Below, piece by piece: positions 25,340 to 34,751 of a stretch of DNA of 64,000 nucleotides. How positions within the stretch are numbered: position 1 is the stretch's first letter; each line of letters opens with the position of its first letter. This DNA comes from Erysipelatoclostridium sp. An173 (lineage in GTDB: Bacteria; Bacillota_I; Bacilli_A; Erysipelotrichales; Coprobacillaceae): positions 93,943 through 157,942 of the forward strand of contig NZ_NFKR01000002.1 of the NCBI RefSeq assembly GCF_002160495.1, in the 5' to 3' direction. Position numbers and translations under genes: made by a program. The notes under the pieces were generated by a model. The model was not told the origin of the DNA, ran no database searches, and saw only the letters and a list, made by a program, of their open reading frames with translations.

Positions 25340-26683
25340 ATGTTAACTGGTAAAAAAGTATTAGTAATTGGTTTAGCTCGTAGTGGTAAAGCGGCAATTA
25401 GATTATTACATCATTTAAATGCAACTATTACTGTAAATGAAGCTAAGGAGGCTAATGATATTCCTGAATATCAACAATATGTAGATATGGGAATTGAAAT
25501 GGTTACTGGTAGTCATCCAGATGAATTGTTTGAACGTGATTTTGATTTTGTAATTAAAAATCCCGGTATCAATTACCATAAGCCTTTTATCTTACGTTTA
25601 AAACAACGTCAGATTCCAGTTTATACAGAAATTGAATTAGCTTTTCAGGTAGCTAAAAAACAACATTATATTGGAGTAACTGGTACTAATGGTAAAACAA
25701 CAACAGTTACACTAATTGATAAAATATTAAAAGGTAAATATCCAAATGTTCATTTGGCTGGCAATGTTGGTTATCCTTTATGTGATATTGTTATGGATAA
25801 TAATTTGCTGGAAGAAGAAAATCACTATGTGGTTATTGAAATGAGTAATTTCCAATTATTGGACATTGATACTTTTAAACCACATCTTTCAACGATCATT
25901 AATCTAACACCTGATCACTTAGATTATATGGCATCACTTGATGAATACTATGCTTCAAAAACAAATATTTATAAAAATACTGATCAAGATGATTATTTTA
26001 TTGTTAATAAAGATGATAAGACAGTATTAGAATATTTAGATCGTTATCAAGTACCTTGTCAAAAAATAACTATTTCATTGATTGATGAAGCTGATTGTAT
26101 GATTAAAGATAACGCTATTTATTATCAAAATGAATTTATTATTGATATTGCTGATATTAAAGTAGTTGGTAAACATAATTTACAAAATATTATGGTTGCC
26201 ATTTGTATGGCTAAATTATCAAATGTAGATACTAAAATTATTAATCAGGAAATTGCGTCATTCATTGGTGTTGAACATCGAATTGAATTTGTTCGAGAAA
26301 TTAATGGTGTTAAAGTCTACAATGATTCTAAGGCAACTAATACTGATGCTAGTATTATTGCATTAAAAGCTTTTGATAAACCAGTTATTTTACTAATGGG
26401 TGGTTTTGAAAAAGGACTAGATTTACAAGAAATGGCTAGCTATGGTAATAAAATTAAACGTTTAGTTACTTTTGGAGCAGCTGGAAAACGATTTAAAGAA
26501 GAAATGCATATTGAAAATAGTATTTATGTTGAAAATCTTGAGGCAGCAACACTTGAAGCATTAAATCATGCTGAAAATGGCGATATTATCCTATTGTCAC
26601 CATCAACAAGCAGTTTTGATGAGTTTTCAGGTTATGAACAGCGAGGAAAAGTGTTTAAAGAAATTGTAAACAATTATAAATAA
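25340..26683 (+). CDS. murD: UDP-N-acetylmuramoylalanine--D-glutamate ligase
   Basis: 447 residues. Mur ligase with N-terminal UDP-binding domain (LVIGLARSGKAA), central ATPase domain (GVTGTNGKTTTVTLI, about 114-128) and C-terminal domain (NDSKATNTDASI). Adds D-Glu to UDP-MurNAc-L-Ala in the cytoplasm. Cotranscribed with mraY. It would normally be followed by ftsW and murG; here an 8-kb insert separates them. Confidence 0.97.
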   Translation: MLTGKKVLVIGLARSGKAAIRLLHHLNATITVNEAKEANDIPEYQQYVDMGIEMVTGSHPDELFERDFDFVIKNPGINYHKPFILRLKQRQIPVYTEIELAFQVAKKQHYIGVTGTNGKTTTVTLIDKILKGKYPNVHLAGNVGYPLCDIVMDNNLLEEENHYVVIEMSNFQLLDIDTFKPHLSTIINLTPDHLDYMASLDEYYASKTNIYKNTDQDDYFIVNKDDKTVLEYLDRYQVPCQKITISLIDEADCMIKDNAIYYQNEFIIDIADIKVVGKHNLQNIMVAICMAKLSNVDTKIINQEIASFIGVEHRIEFVREINGVKVYNDSKATNTDASIIALKAFDKPVILLMGGFEKGLDLQEMASYGNKIKRLVTFGAAGKRFKEEMHIENSIYVENLEAATLEALNHAENGDIILLSPSTSSFDEFSGYEQRGKVFKEIVNNYK

Positions 26684-26738
26684 TAAAGTCATCAATTGAT
26701 ATATACTTTGTCAAGTAGACACGGTAAAATTATATGTT

Positions 26739-26773
26739 AGTCATCGCGTTATCATAACGTTGATGACTTTTTT
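26739..26773 (+). terminator. Terminator after murD
   Basis: Imperfect 13-14-bp stem (arms from 26739 and ending near 26768, loop tca) followed by a T-run. Strong enough to end the mraY-murD transcript. Confidence 0.75.
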
Positions 26774-26824
26774 AGTTATATAATGGCTAATAATTTAATT
26801 AAAAAATCATTCGAAAATTAAAAG

Positions 26825-26871
26825 AAAAAACCTCTTTTGTAAATGTATATAAATAACAAAGGAGGTTTTTT
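26825..26871 (+). promoter_or_regulatory. Long hairpin sequestering the ribosome site of the Rpn nuclease gene
   Basis: aaaaaacctcttttgt (26825-26840) pairs over 16 bp, with one G-U, with acaaaggaggtttttt (26856-26871); the loop is 15 bases. The 3' arm contains the AAAGGAGG ribosome site and ends at the base before ATG. Any transcript arriving from upstream would fold this stem, block translation, and possibly terminate at its T-run. A transcript that starts inside the stem or loop would escape. It resembles insulation seen before transposase genes. Confidence 0.8.
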
Positions 26872-27834
26872 ATGAAAAAGATTATCAAAAAAGTTTATGA
26901 TTTTAAAAGTGATGTTCTTTTTAAATATTCTTTAGCTGATGATAAAGATTATGATTGTCGTTATTTGTTAAAACTGTTTATTGAAGGTATTTTAAATATT
27001 CAATGTCAGGATATCAAAGTTTTGAATCCGGATTTAAGTAGTGATCATGTTGAAGATAAAGATATGATCTTAGATATTAGAGTAACGGTTGCATCGGGTA
27101 AGCAGATTGATATTGAAATGCAGAACTCATCTTTTTCTGTTAGTCAACGTCATCGTTTTCAACTCTACGGGGCTAAAATGCTTACATATCAAGAAAAAAA
27201 GGGTAATAAATATCAATTTATTAATCCAGTCTATCAAATTATTTTTATCAACGATATAGATAGTGATAATCTACAGCTTTATGATACATATCAAAGTAGA
27301 AATAAAGAAGGTAAATTAGAAAAGAATAATCTGATGAATCGAGTATATGTTCAAGTACCATATATCAATGTCATAAAGCAGTATAAAAAACTAGATGAAT
27401 TCAGTGAATTAGAGCTGGCGATCTATATATTTGCAAACGGGATAACAGATGATATAATGAAACTGAAAGAAGCAAAGGTGATTGAGATAATGAAAGACAA
27501 GATGGAAAGATTTAATCAGGACGATGAACTAAGATTAGCAGCATATAATCGGGAGTTAAATATTTATGCTCATGAGATGGAACTTGAAGAAAGCTATCAA
27601 AAAGGGGTGGAAAAAGGCGAAAAGGATGGAATGAAAAAAGGAATCAAAGAGGGAATCGAAAAAGGTAAAAAAGAAGAAAAGGAACAATTAACTTTGCAAT
27701 TATTTAAATCTAGATACCCAGATGAAGATAGTAGTTTTCTAAATAACTTAGAAAGTGAAAACTATGATATGGTCTTTAAAATGTTATTGGAAAATCAATC
27801 ACTTGAAACAATCAAGAAAGCAATTAAAAAATAA
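26872..27834 (+). CDS. Rpn-family recombination-promoting nuclease / PD-(D/E)XK transposase-like protein
   Basis: 320 residues. N-terminal start FDFKSDVLFKYSLAD-type (here YDFKSDVLFKYSLADDK) with a PD-(D/E)XK core: DMILDIRVTVASGKQIDIEMQ (about 63-83) provides the Asp and the E-x-Q. The C-terminus has a low-complexity G-x-x-x-G helix (KGVEKGEKDGMKKGIKEGIE), the usual variable tail of Rpn proteins. Characterised Rpn proteins are DNA endonucleases that promote RecA-independent recombination. Start fixed by AAAGGAGG inside a long hairpin. Likely mobile cargo inserted in the wall cluster. Confidence 0.85.
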   Translation: MKKIIKKVYDFKSDVLFKYSLADDKDYDCRYLLKLFIEGILNIQCQDIKVLNPDLSSDHVEDKDMILDIRVTVASGKQIDIEMQNSSFSVSQRHRFQLYGAKMLTYQEKKGNKYQFINPVYQIIFINDIDSDNLQLYDTYQSRNKEGKLEKNNLMNRVYVQVPYINVIKQYKKLDEFSELELAIYIFANGITDDIMKLKEAKVIEIMKDKMERFNQDDELRLAAYNRELNIYAHEMELEESYQKGVEKGEKDGMKKGIKEGIEKGKKEEKEQLTLQLFKSRYPDEDSSFLNNLESENYDMVFKMLLENQSLETIKKAIKK

Positions 27835-27841
27835 TAGATAG

Positions 27842-27871
27842 AAGCTGCTGATTTAGCAGCTTTTCATTTTT
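27842..27871 (+). terminator. Terminator after the Rpn gene
   Basis: 8-bp stem aagctgct / agcagctt (27842-27849, 27855-27862), 5-base loop, T-rich tail. Confidence 0.75.
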
Positions 27872-27940
27872 TCAAGTTATTTACTGTTGAAAATAAAGGA
27901 CAGATACTTGAAAATAATAATATACAAAAGGAGGAAGCCT

Positions 27941-28960
27941 ATGAAAGTCACGATGAAAGATATCGCTAAAAAATTAAATGTTTCAATTAATGCTGTATCA
28001 ATTGCATTAAACGATAAACCAGGCGTAAGTGATGAAATGAGACTATTGATTTTAAAGACGGCTGATGAAATGGGTTATATTAATGAAAAAAGAAAATATC
28101 TATCAGTGTTTTCTAAATCAAATATTGCGATTATGATGCAAAGCTATTATGCCGATACCGGTCATTTTTATTCAATTGTTTTACGTTCGATCGTTGAAGA
28201 GGCTAAGAGTTTAGGTTATTTTTCAATTATGAATTATTTTGATGATTCTAATATGGAATTGCCTGAATGTATCGTTGATCGAAAAGTAGCCGGTATTGTC
28301 ATTGTTGGTAAAATATCGGATATGAATTTAAATCAATTAAAACAAACTGGAATTCCGATTGTTTTAGTCGATTTTACGTCATTATATGATAGTTGTGATT
28401 GTGTTTTGACTCATAATAAACAAGGTGGCTATATGATTAGTGATTATGTAATTCAAAAAGGTTATCGAAAGATTGGTTTTTTTGGTGATTTGAATTATTC
28501 ATTAAGTTTTCAAGATCGTTTCATTGGTTATAAAGAAGCATTGATTAATCATCAAATTATTAATGATTATTTTGATGATGAATATATTAAAAAATATTCT
28601 TTTTTAGAAAATATTGAAAAATATATTATCAATAATCAAATTGATGAGGTAGTAAAAATATTAAAATCTAAGGAATTGCCCGATGTTTTAATATGTGCTA
28701 ATGATTCTAATGCCTTTGCGGTTATTAAGGCTTTGGTTCAAATGGGGTTGCGTGTTCCTATCGATATTGGAGTTACTGGTTTTGATGATACCCCGCTTTG
28801 TGAAAAGTTTATTCCCCCGCTTACAACGGTTCAGGTCCAAAAAGAAGCTATGGGTAAAGAAGCGGTCGCTAGATTAGTAGATCGAATTCAAAGAAAGGAT
28901 TATCCTAAAAAAACAGAGTTATTAAGTGTTAAGATCATTGAACGAGCTTCTGTAAAATAG
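27941..28960 (+). CDS. LacI-family transcriptional regulator
   Basis: 339 residues from the ATG at 27941 (AAAAGGAGG upstream); an earlier in-frame start at 27887 lacks a site. The N-terminus is a LacI helix-turn-helix with hinge (MKDIAKKLNVSINAVSIALN, residues 5-24). A periplasmic-binding-like effector domain follows. The C-terminus has the typical GVTGFDDTPLCEKFIPPLTTVQ. It lies 95 bases upstream of the polysaccharide lyase, and a LacI/CcpA-like palindrome sits between them, so it most likely controls that gene in response to a sugar. Confidence 0.9.
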   Translation: MKVTMKDIAKKLNVSINAVSIALNDKPGVSDEMRLLILKTADEMGYINEKRKYLSVFSKSNIAIMMQSYYADTGHFYSIVLRSIVEEAKSLGYFSIMNYFDDSNMELPECIVDRKVAGIVIVGKISDMNLNQLKQTGIPIVLVDFTSLYDSCDCVLTHNKQGGYMISDYVIQKGYRKIGFFGDLNYSLSFQDRFIGYKEALINHQIINDYFDDEYIKKYSFLENIEKYIINNQIDEVVKILKSKELPDVLICANDSNAFAVIKALVQMGLRVPIDIGVTGFDDTPLCEKFIPPLTTVQVQKEAMGKEAVARLVDRIQRKDYPKKTELLSVKIIERASVK

Positions 28961-28984
28961 AAGCAGTTTTCAAGTAATTGAGCG

Positions 28985-29036
28985 TTGAAATTCAAGCTAT
29001 ATGAATAAATAATAATAATTGTAGTAAGCGTTTTCA
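28985..29036 (+). promoter_or_regulatory. Promoter and LacI/cre-like operator of the PL8 lyase gene
   Basis: TTGAAA at 28985-28990 with an A/T-rich -10 region around 29006-29013. AGTAAGCGTTTTCA at 29023-29036 reads TGAAAACGCTTACT on the other strand and matches 13 of 14 positions of the cre consensus TGWAANCGNTNWCA. Its place over the expected transcription start suits repression by CcpA or by the adjacent LacI protein. Confidence 0.6.
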
Positions 29037-29055
29037 ATGTAAGGAGGGTAGAAAA

Positions 29056-32000
29056 ATGATAAAAAAGGCATTGAAAATAACATTGTCATTGATCATGTCT
29101 TTAGGGTTAGCGTTAAGTTCTTTGCATGTAACTTATGCAAGTGAAAATGATTTTGCAGTCATTAAAACAAGACTAAAAGATTACTTTTTAACCCAAGATA
29201 CGATTGATGATGGTGCTAAAGTAGAAACATGTTATGTTTCGAAAGCTGAAGATTATCTTAAATTGATCCAGGAAGATGGATCGTTTGATGATGTTGATTA
29301 TGATGCAACGACAAGCGCTGCTAATGGAGTTGCCTGGTCACCATATTTAGCGTTAGATCGTCTTCAGGCTATTGCAATAGCTTACCATCAAGAAGGAAAT
29401 TCTCTTTATCACGATGAAGAAGTTATTGATAAGTTGAATCAAGCGATTATATATTGGGGCCAAGAAGATCCCTCATCAACAAACTGGTGGGAAAATCAGA
29501 TTGGGGTTCAATTAAGATTTTCTAGAATTGCTTTATTCATGGAAGATATCATCAGTGATGATGCTTTTGATATTTTACTGGAAAAACTTTTAGAAAAAAC
29601 ACCAGAAAAATATGGAACCGGTCAAAATAACTTATGGTTTGATCAAAATTACGTTTATTATGCAATTATCACTGAAAATGGAACTAAACATACTGATTCT
29701 AGCGGTTTTAAAAAGCTGGATTTAAAAGAATTGGTAGATGATTATTTAAGTTATTGTTTAGTTGTCCAGAGGGATGATAATACTGCTGAAGCTGTACAGG
29801 TTGACAATAGTTTCTATATGCATGGAAGACAGTTTTACTCTAATGGCTATGGAATGTCAATGTTTAGAGATATGAGTTTCTGGATTTATATGCTAAGAGA
29901 AACAGAATATGCTTTTAGTCAGGATGTTATTGATTTAATGGCTGATTATATGATTGATGGTACTAGCTGGACCATTAGAGGCGATATCATGGAACTTTAT
30001 CTTGGTTATCGTCCATATGATTATGATGTTGGTTATGAAAATTATGCATCCGAATATATTGAACCATTAAAAAGAATGATTGCATCAGATCCTGAACATA
30101 GTAATGAATATCAAAATATTCTTGATAATATCCAAGGAAAAGATACATCAAATGGTAAAAATGGTAACTATTATATGTGGCGTTCTGGTTATGCTTCACA
30201 TATGAGAGATGATTATGGTGTCAATATCAAAATGGACTCTGATCAAATTATTGGTGGTGAATGGCGTGGCAGCTGGAGTGGTTATGAAGAAGATGGCGGA
30301 CAATTAATATACTGGACATCTTCGGCAGCATCTACTATTAGTGTTGATGGTGATGAATATACTAATGTTTATCCAACATATGACTGGTCACACTGCCCGG
30401 GAACAACAACTGCTGCAAGAATAGTTCAAGATTATTCTAATTCAGGACGTTTTACTAATGGAACAGAACATACTATTGGAGTTTCTAATGGTAATTATGG
30501 AGCTACTGCTTATGATATGGATAAAAAAGGAACTCAAGTGAAGAAGGGGTATTTCTTCTTTGATGATGAGTTTGTTGCTTTAGGATCTGGTATTAGTTCT
30601 ACTGAAAATGTAAATATCCATACAACTTTAAACCAATGTGAAGCAAATGATGTTAATGTTGGTGGCCAAACTGTAAGTGAAGGAACTAAGGAACAAGTCT
30701 ACAATACTAATTGGTTATATAATGATAAAGTTGGTTATGTATTTTTAGATAATACTGATGTAGTTGTAAGTAACAGTACCCAAATGGATAATCCATCATT
30801 ATGGGATGAAGAGAAAAAAGCTGAAACACCAGCTACATTTACAGCTTATTTAGATCATGGTTTAAAACCAAATGATGAAAGCTATGCTTATATTGTTTTA
30901 CCAAATACTGATGCAAGCAGTGTAAGTGATTATGCTACAGATATTCCAATTACAGTTGTTGCCAACAATGAAGATGTTCAAGCAGTTAGACATGGTGGTT
31001 TAAAACAAACTCAAATTAATTTCTATAAAGCTGGTATATTAGAATATAAACCAGGTTATACAATTTCTGTTGATTATCCTTGCAGTGTTATTATTGATGA
31101 AAGTGATGATACAAGAAAAATTTCATTAGCAGTTAATGATACTAGTGATAATCAAGTTGTACAAGTAACTTTAAATTATGATGGTCAAGAAACAAAAACA
31201 ACTTTTGTTTCAGGGGCTCTACCATATGCTGGTCAAACAATCACTTTAAATGAAACAGCTGATAATCGTTATCAAGCTTCATCTAGTGAAGAAAATCATG
31301 ACATCACAATGGCTTTCGACGGTGATGAAAGTACATATTTTAAAACTGAAGATTTAGAAGATGAATGGATTAGCATGTTTACTAGCAGTAATCAGCATCT
31401 AGCTTCAATGGAAATTATTTGGGGTGAAAATTATGCTAGTGCATATGATGTTTTAGTTTCTAAAGATGGTAAAGAATATGAATTGTTGACATCGATAAGT
31501 AACGGTGATGGTGGCAGTGACATCGTTGAATTAGGCGGTGTTTATCCATACGTTAAAATCGTAATGAAAGAAGGCGTTGGTGATTGTTTTGAAATTAAAG
31601 AAATAACTTTCAAAACTAGTGATTCACTTGCCCTTAATAAAGAAGTAGAAGTAAGCGGTACTTCTACAAATGATCCGGGTAATGTTAAAGAAAATGCTGT
31701 GGATGGCAATACTGCTACAAGATGGAGTTCTTTAAGAAATGAAGATGATAACTGGATCATTGTTGATTTAGGTCAATATGCAAAAATTAATGCTTTAACT
31801 ATCCAATGGGAAGCAGCATGTTCTGATGATTATGAAATCCAGGTTTCTAACGATAAAAATAATTGGGTTTCTGTCGAAGAAGGTTTAGCTACAGAAGATG
31901 ATTTATTAGATGAGTATAATTTTGATGAACCAGTTTATGGTCGTTATGTTAAAATCCATTCTCATAAATCAACGCAATTGAAGTATGGTATTAGTATTTA

Positions 32001-34596
32001 TGAAATTTCTGTTTATGGAAGTTATGAAGAAGAAGATATAGCAGCCAATAAAAATGTTTTCTCTAGTACTATCAAAGATTTAAATTTACCAACAAATGCT
32101 GTTGATAATAAAGCTAATACTTCTTGGATTTCTAATGGGGCAAATGAACAGTGGATTTATGTAGAATTAAAAGGAACATATAAAATTTCTGATATGCATC
32201 TAGACTGGGGCAATGATTATGCTATTAATTATGAAGTTCAAATCTCTAATGATGCTAAAACATGGCAAACGATCAAAACAATTACTGATGGTCAAGGCGG
32301 TCAAGAAGATATTTTAGATTTAGGTGATCATGAGGCTAAATATGTTCGTTTAAAACTTAATAAATCAAGTGGATCAGCATATCAATTGGTACAGTGGTCT
32401 ATTTATGGTGATTTAGTTGCAGCAGAAAACTTACAAAATATTGCTTTAAATAAAACGGCCACAGCATCTTCTGTTTATAACAACGTTTATGAAGCAAGTA
32501 GAGCAATAGATGGAAGTTTTGAAAATAATGGTGGTAATGATCAATCAAGATGGGTTTCTAACCGTAATTCTGATGATGAATATATTCAAATTGATTTACA
32601 AGCAAGCTATGACTTAACAGGTGTGAAACTTTATTGGGAAGGTAATGGTGCTAAACAATATCAGATCTTAGTATCTGATGATGGTAGTCAGTGGCAAGAA
32701 GTTCATTTAGAAGAAAATGGACAACCAGGAATTGATTATATTGAATTTGCAGATACAGTCACTGGTCGTTATGTTAAGATGCAAGGAATTGAATGTGCAT
32801 CAAAATATGGTTATTCATTATGGGAATTTGAAGTATATGGCACATTACATGAAGAACCAATCGAACCAGAAGAAAATATTGCATTAAATAAAACTTCTTA
32901 TGCCAGCAGTGAATTTACTGATCCTAATGATGGTAATAAAACATATGAGTCTTCATTAGCTTTTGATGGTAAAGGTACAAATGAAACAGTTGATGGAAAA
33001 CAATCACGTTGGGTATCTTTAAGAACTAAAGAAGACCCTAGTGCAACATCACAATGGATTTATGTGGATTTAAATGATGTCTATAACATTTCAAAAGTTG
33101 TATTAAACTGGGAAGGAAACGGAGCTAAAGAATATAAGGTTCAAGTTTCTAATGACGGTGAAGAATGGATCGATATCAGTCATGTAAGTGATGGTGATGG
33201 TGGTATTGATGAATTTAGTTATGAAGATGTTACAGCAAGATATGTAAGAATGTTAGGAATTGAACCTGGTAGTATCTATGGTTATTCATTATGGGAATTT
33301 GAGGTTTATGGTACTGCAGTATTAGAACCAGAAGATCCAAATACCAATCTTGCTTTAAATAAAGATTCAAAAGCTAGTTCACAATATACAGATAGTAAAG
33401 ATGGTAATAAAACATATGAATCTTCATTAGCTTTTGATGGTAAAGGAACAAATGAAACAGTTGATGGAAAACAATCACGCTGGGTATCAAATAGAGAGTC
33501 TAATGATGAATGGATTTATGTGGATTTAAATGATGTCTATAACATTTCAAAAGTTGTACTAAACTGGGAAGGAAATGGAGCTAAAGAATATAAAATTCAA
33601 GTTTCTAATGACGGTGAAGAATGGATCGATATTAGTCATGTAAGTGATGGCGATGGCGGTATTGATGAATTTAGTTATGAAGATGTTACAGCAAGATATG
33701 TAAGAATGCTAGGAATTGAAGTTGGTAGCAAATATGGCTACTCATTATGGGAATTTGAAGTTTATGGAACTGGTTTTAAATCAAATCTGTTAGAAGCTTA
33801 TGAAAAATATAAAGATATTGATGTTTCATTATATACTCCTGGTAGTGTAGCTACATATCAAGATGCATTAAATAATGCAATTAAAGTTTATAATGATGAA
33901 ACTGCAGTATATCAAGATTATATAAATGCAATTGAACAGTTAGAAAACAGTGTTGCAAATCTAGTTGAAATAGCTGATAAAACTGATTTGAAAAATGCAA
34001 TTGATACGGCTAATAGCAAGTTAGATCCTGATAAATATACACCTCAATCAATTACAGTGCTTGGCGAAGCTTTACAAAAAGCAACTGAAGTATTTAATGA
34101 TGCTAATGCTACTAAACAACAAGTTGACGAAGCAATTAATCAATTAAATCAAGCTATCAATCAATTAGTTGAAAAAGCAGATAAACTAAATTTAACTACT
34201 TTATATAATAAAGCTTGTCAGCTAGATAAAGATAAATATACATCAGATTCTTATGCTAAAGTTGCTGAATTAATAAAGAAAGCAGAAGCGATTATTGATG
34301 ATGATAACGCAACACAAGAACAAGTAAATGAAATTTACGAACAATTGCAACAAGCAATTGATCAGCTTGTAATTATTGACAGTGAGGATGACAATAGTGA
34401 TAATGAATCAAATGATCCAGGAGTAACTCCATTACCAAATGATCCGGTTAATGATAATAGTAGTAACAATACTTCAAATAATACTCAAGCAGTAAAAACT
34501 GATGATGCAGTAGCTATTTTACCAATATTAATTGGTCTACTTATTTCAGGAGCTGGATATTGGATCTTTAAAAGAAGTGCGTTATTAAAAAAATAA
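29056..34596 (+). CDS. Secreted polysaccharide lyase family 8 (hyaluronate/chondroitin lyase-like) with F5/8C and FIVAR repeats
   Basis: 1,846 residues. Signal peptide 1-29 (ending VTYAS). A PL8 catalytic region spans about 35-720: NWWENQIG (143-150), DNSFYMHGRQFYSNGYG (His256 and Tyr265, spaced as in known PL8 enzymes), R308, YDWSHCPGTTT and FFFDDEFVALGSGIS. Then six F5/8 type C modules (about 730-1575), the last two nearly identical; three FIVAR helical repeats (about 1577-1790); a Ser/Asn linker; and a C-terminal helix followed by KK. The tail VKTDD just before the helix resembles a sortase signal with Gly replaced by Asp. Eliminates uronic acid-containing glycans outside the cell. Exact substrate unknown; xanthan lyase activity is less likely. 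AAGGAGGG sets the start. Confidence 0.92.
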   Translation: MIKKALKITLSLIMSLGLALSSLHVTYASENDFAVIKTRLKDYFLTQDTIDDGAKVETCYVSKAEDYLKLIQEDGSFDDVDYDATTSAANGVAWSPYLALDRLQAIAIAYHQEGNSLYHDEEVIDKLNQAIIYWGQEDPSSTNWWENQIGVQLRFSRIALFMEDIISDDAFDILLEKLLEKTPEKYGTGQNNLWFDQNYVYYAIITENGTKHTDSSGFKKLDLKELVDDYLSYCLVVQRDDNTAEAVQVDNSFYMHGRQFYSNGYGMSMFRDMSFWIYMLRETEYAFSQDVIDLMADYMIDGTSWTIRGDIMELYLGYRPYDYDVGYENYASEYIEPLKRMIASDPEHSNEYQNILDNIQGKDTSNGKNGNYYMWRSGYASHMRDDYGVNIKMDSDQIIGGEWRGSWSGYEEDGGQLIYWTSSAASTISVDGDEYTNVYPTYDWSHCPGTTTAARIVQDYSNSGRFTNGTEHTIGVSNGNYGATAYDMDKKGTQVKKGYFFFDDEFVALGSGISSTENVNIHTTLNQCEANDVNVGGQTVSEGTKEQVYNTNWLYNDKVGYVFLDNTDVVVSNSTQMDNPSLWDEEKKAETPATFTAYLDHGLKPNDESYAYIVLPNTDASSVSDYATDIPITVVANNEDVQAVRHGGLKQTQINFYKAGILEYKPGYTISVDYPCSVIIDESDDTRKISLAVNDTSDNQVVQVTLNYDGQETKTTFVSGALPYAGQTITLNETADNRYQASSSEENHDITMAFDGDESTYFKTEDLEDEWISMFTSSNQHLASMEIIWGENYASAYDVLVSKDGKEYELLTSISNGDGGSDIVELGGVYPYVKIVMKEGVGDCFEIKEITFKTSDSLALNKEVEVSGTSTNDPGNVKENAVDGNTATRWSSLRNEDDNWIIVDLGQYAKINALTIQWEAACSDDYEIQVSNDKNNWVSVEEGLATEDDLLDEYNFDEPVYGRYVKIHSHKSTQLKYGISIYEISVYGSYEEEDIAANKNVFSSTIKDLNLPTNAVDNKANTSWISNGANEQWIYVELKGTYKISDMHLDWGNDYAINYEVQISNDAKTWQTIKTITDGQGGQEDILDLGDHEAKYVRLKLNKSSGSAYQLVQWSIYGDLVAAENLQNIALNKTATASSVYNNVYEASRAIDGSFENNGGNDQSRWVSNRNSDDEYIQIDLQASYDLTGVKLYWEGNGAKQYQILVSDDGSQWQEVHLEENGQPGIDYIEFADTVTGRYVKMQGIECASKYGYSLWEFEVYGTLHEEPIEPEENIALNKTSYASSEFTDPNDGNKTYESSLAFDGKGTNETVDGKQSRWVSLRTKEDPSATSQWIYVDLNDVYNISKVVLNWEGNGAKEYKVQVSNDGEEWIDISHVSDGDGGIDEFSYEDVTARYVRMLGIEPGSIYGYSLWEFEVYGTAVLEPEDPNTNLALNKDSKASSQYTDSKDGNKTYESSLAFDGKGTNETVDGKQSRWVSNRESNDEWIYVDLNDVYNISKVVLNWEGNGAKEYKIQVSNDGEEWIDISHVSDGDGGIDEFSYEDVTARYVRMLGIEVGSKYGYSLWEFEVYGTGFKSNLLEAYEKYKDIDVSLYTPGSVATYQDALNNAIKVYNDETAVYQDYINAIEQLENSVANLVEIADKTDLKNAIDTANSKLDPDKYTPQSITVLGEALQKATEVFNDANATKQQVDEAINQLNQAINQLVEKADKLNLTTLYNKACQLDKDKYTSDSYAKVAELIKKAEAIIDDDNATQEQVNEIYEQLQQAIDQLVIIDSEDDNSDNESNDPGVTPLPNDPVNDNSSNNTSNNTQAVKTDDAVAILPILIGLLISGAGYWIFKRSALLKK
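32878..33771 (+). repeat. Tandem duplication of an F5/8C module within the PL8 gene
   Basis: Copies at about 32878-33327 and 33328-33771. From GDGGIDEFSYEDVTARYVRM and YESSLAFDGKGTNETVDGKQ the encoded residues are identical across long runs, and the DNA is nearly so (offset 471, shrinking to about 456 after a 5-codon insertion in the first copy). This indicates a recent duplication or gene conversion. Confidence 0.85.
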
Positions 34597-34614
34597 TTTA
34601 AAACTAAATATAAG

Positions 34615-34652
34615 ATAAGCCAAATTATTTTGATAGTTTGGCTTATTTTTTT
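34615..34652 (+). terminator. Terminator after the PL8 gene
   Basis: 10-bp stem ataagccaaa / tttggcttat (34615-34624, 34637-34646), 12-base loop, then seven T. Confidence 0.85.
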
Positions 34653-34751
34653 ATCGATATTAAGATACTAGAATAGAAACGATGATATTAAAATGATAAC
34701 TATTTTTACATTTATAGAAAATCAGTTCATATACTTATAATGGTGGTAAGT

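Noticed and set aside
26707..26722. tttgtcaagtagacac, reminiscent of insertion-sequence ends
   Set aside because: No second end, no transposase and no target duplication found; may be chance or an old scar.
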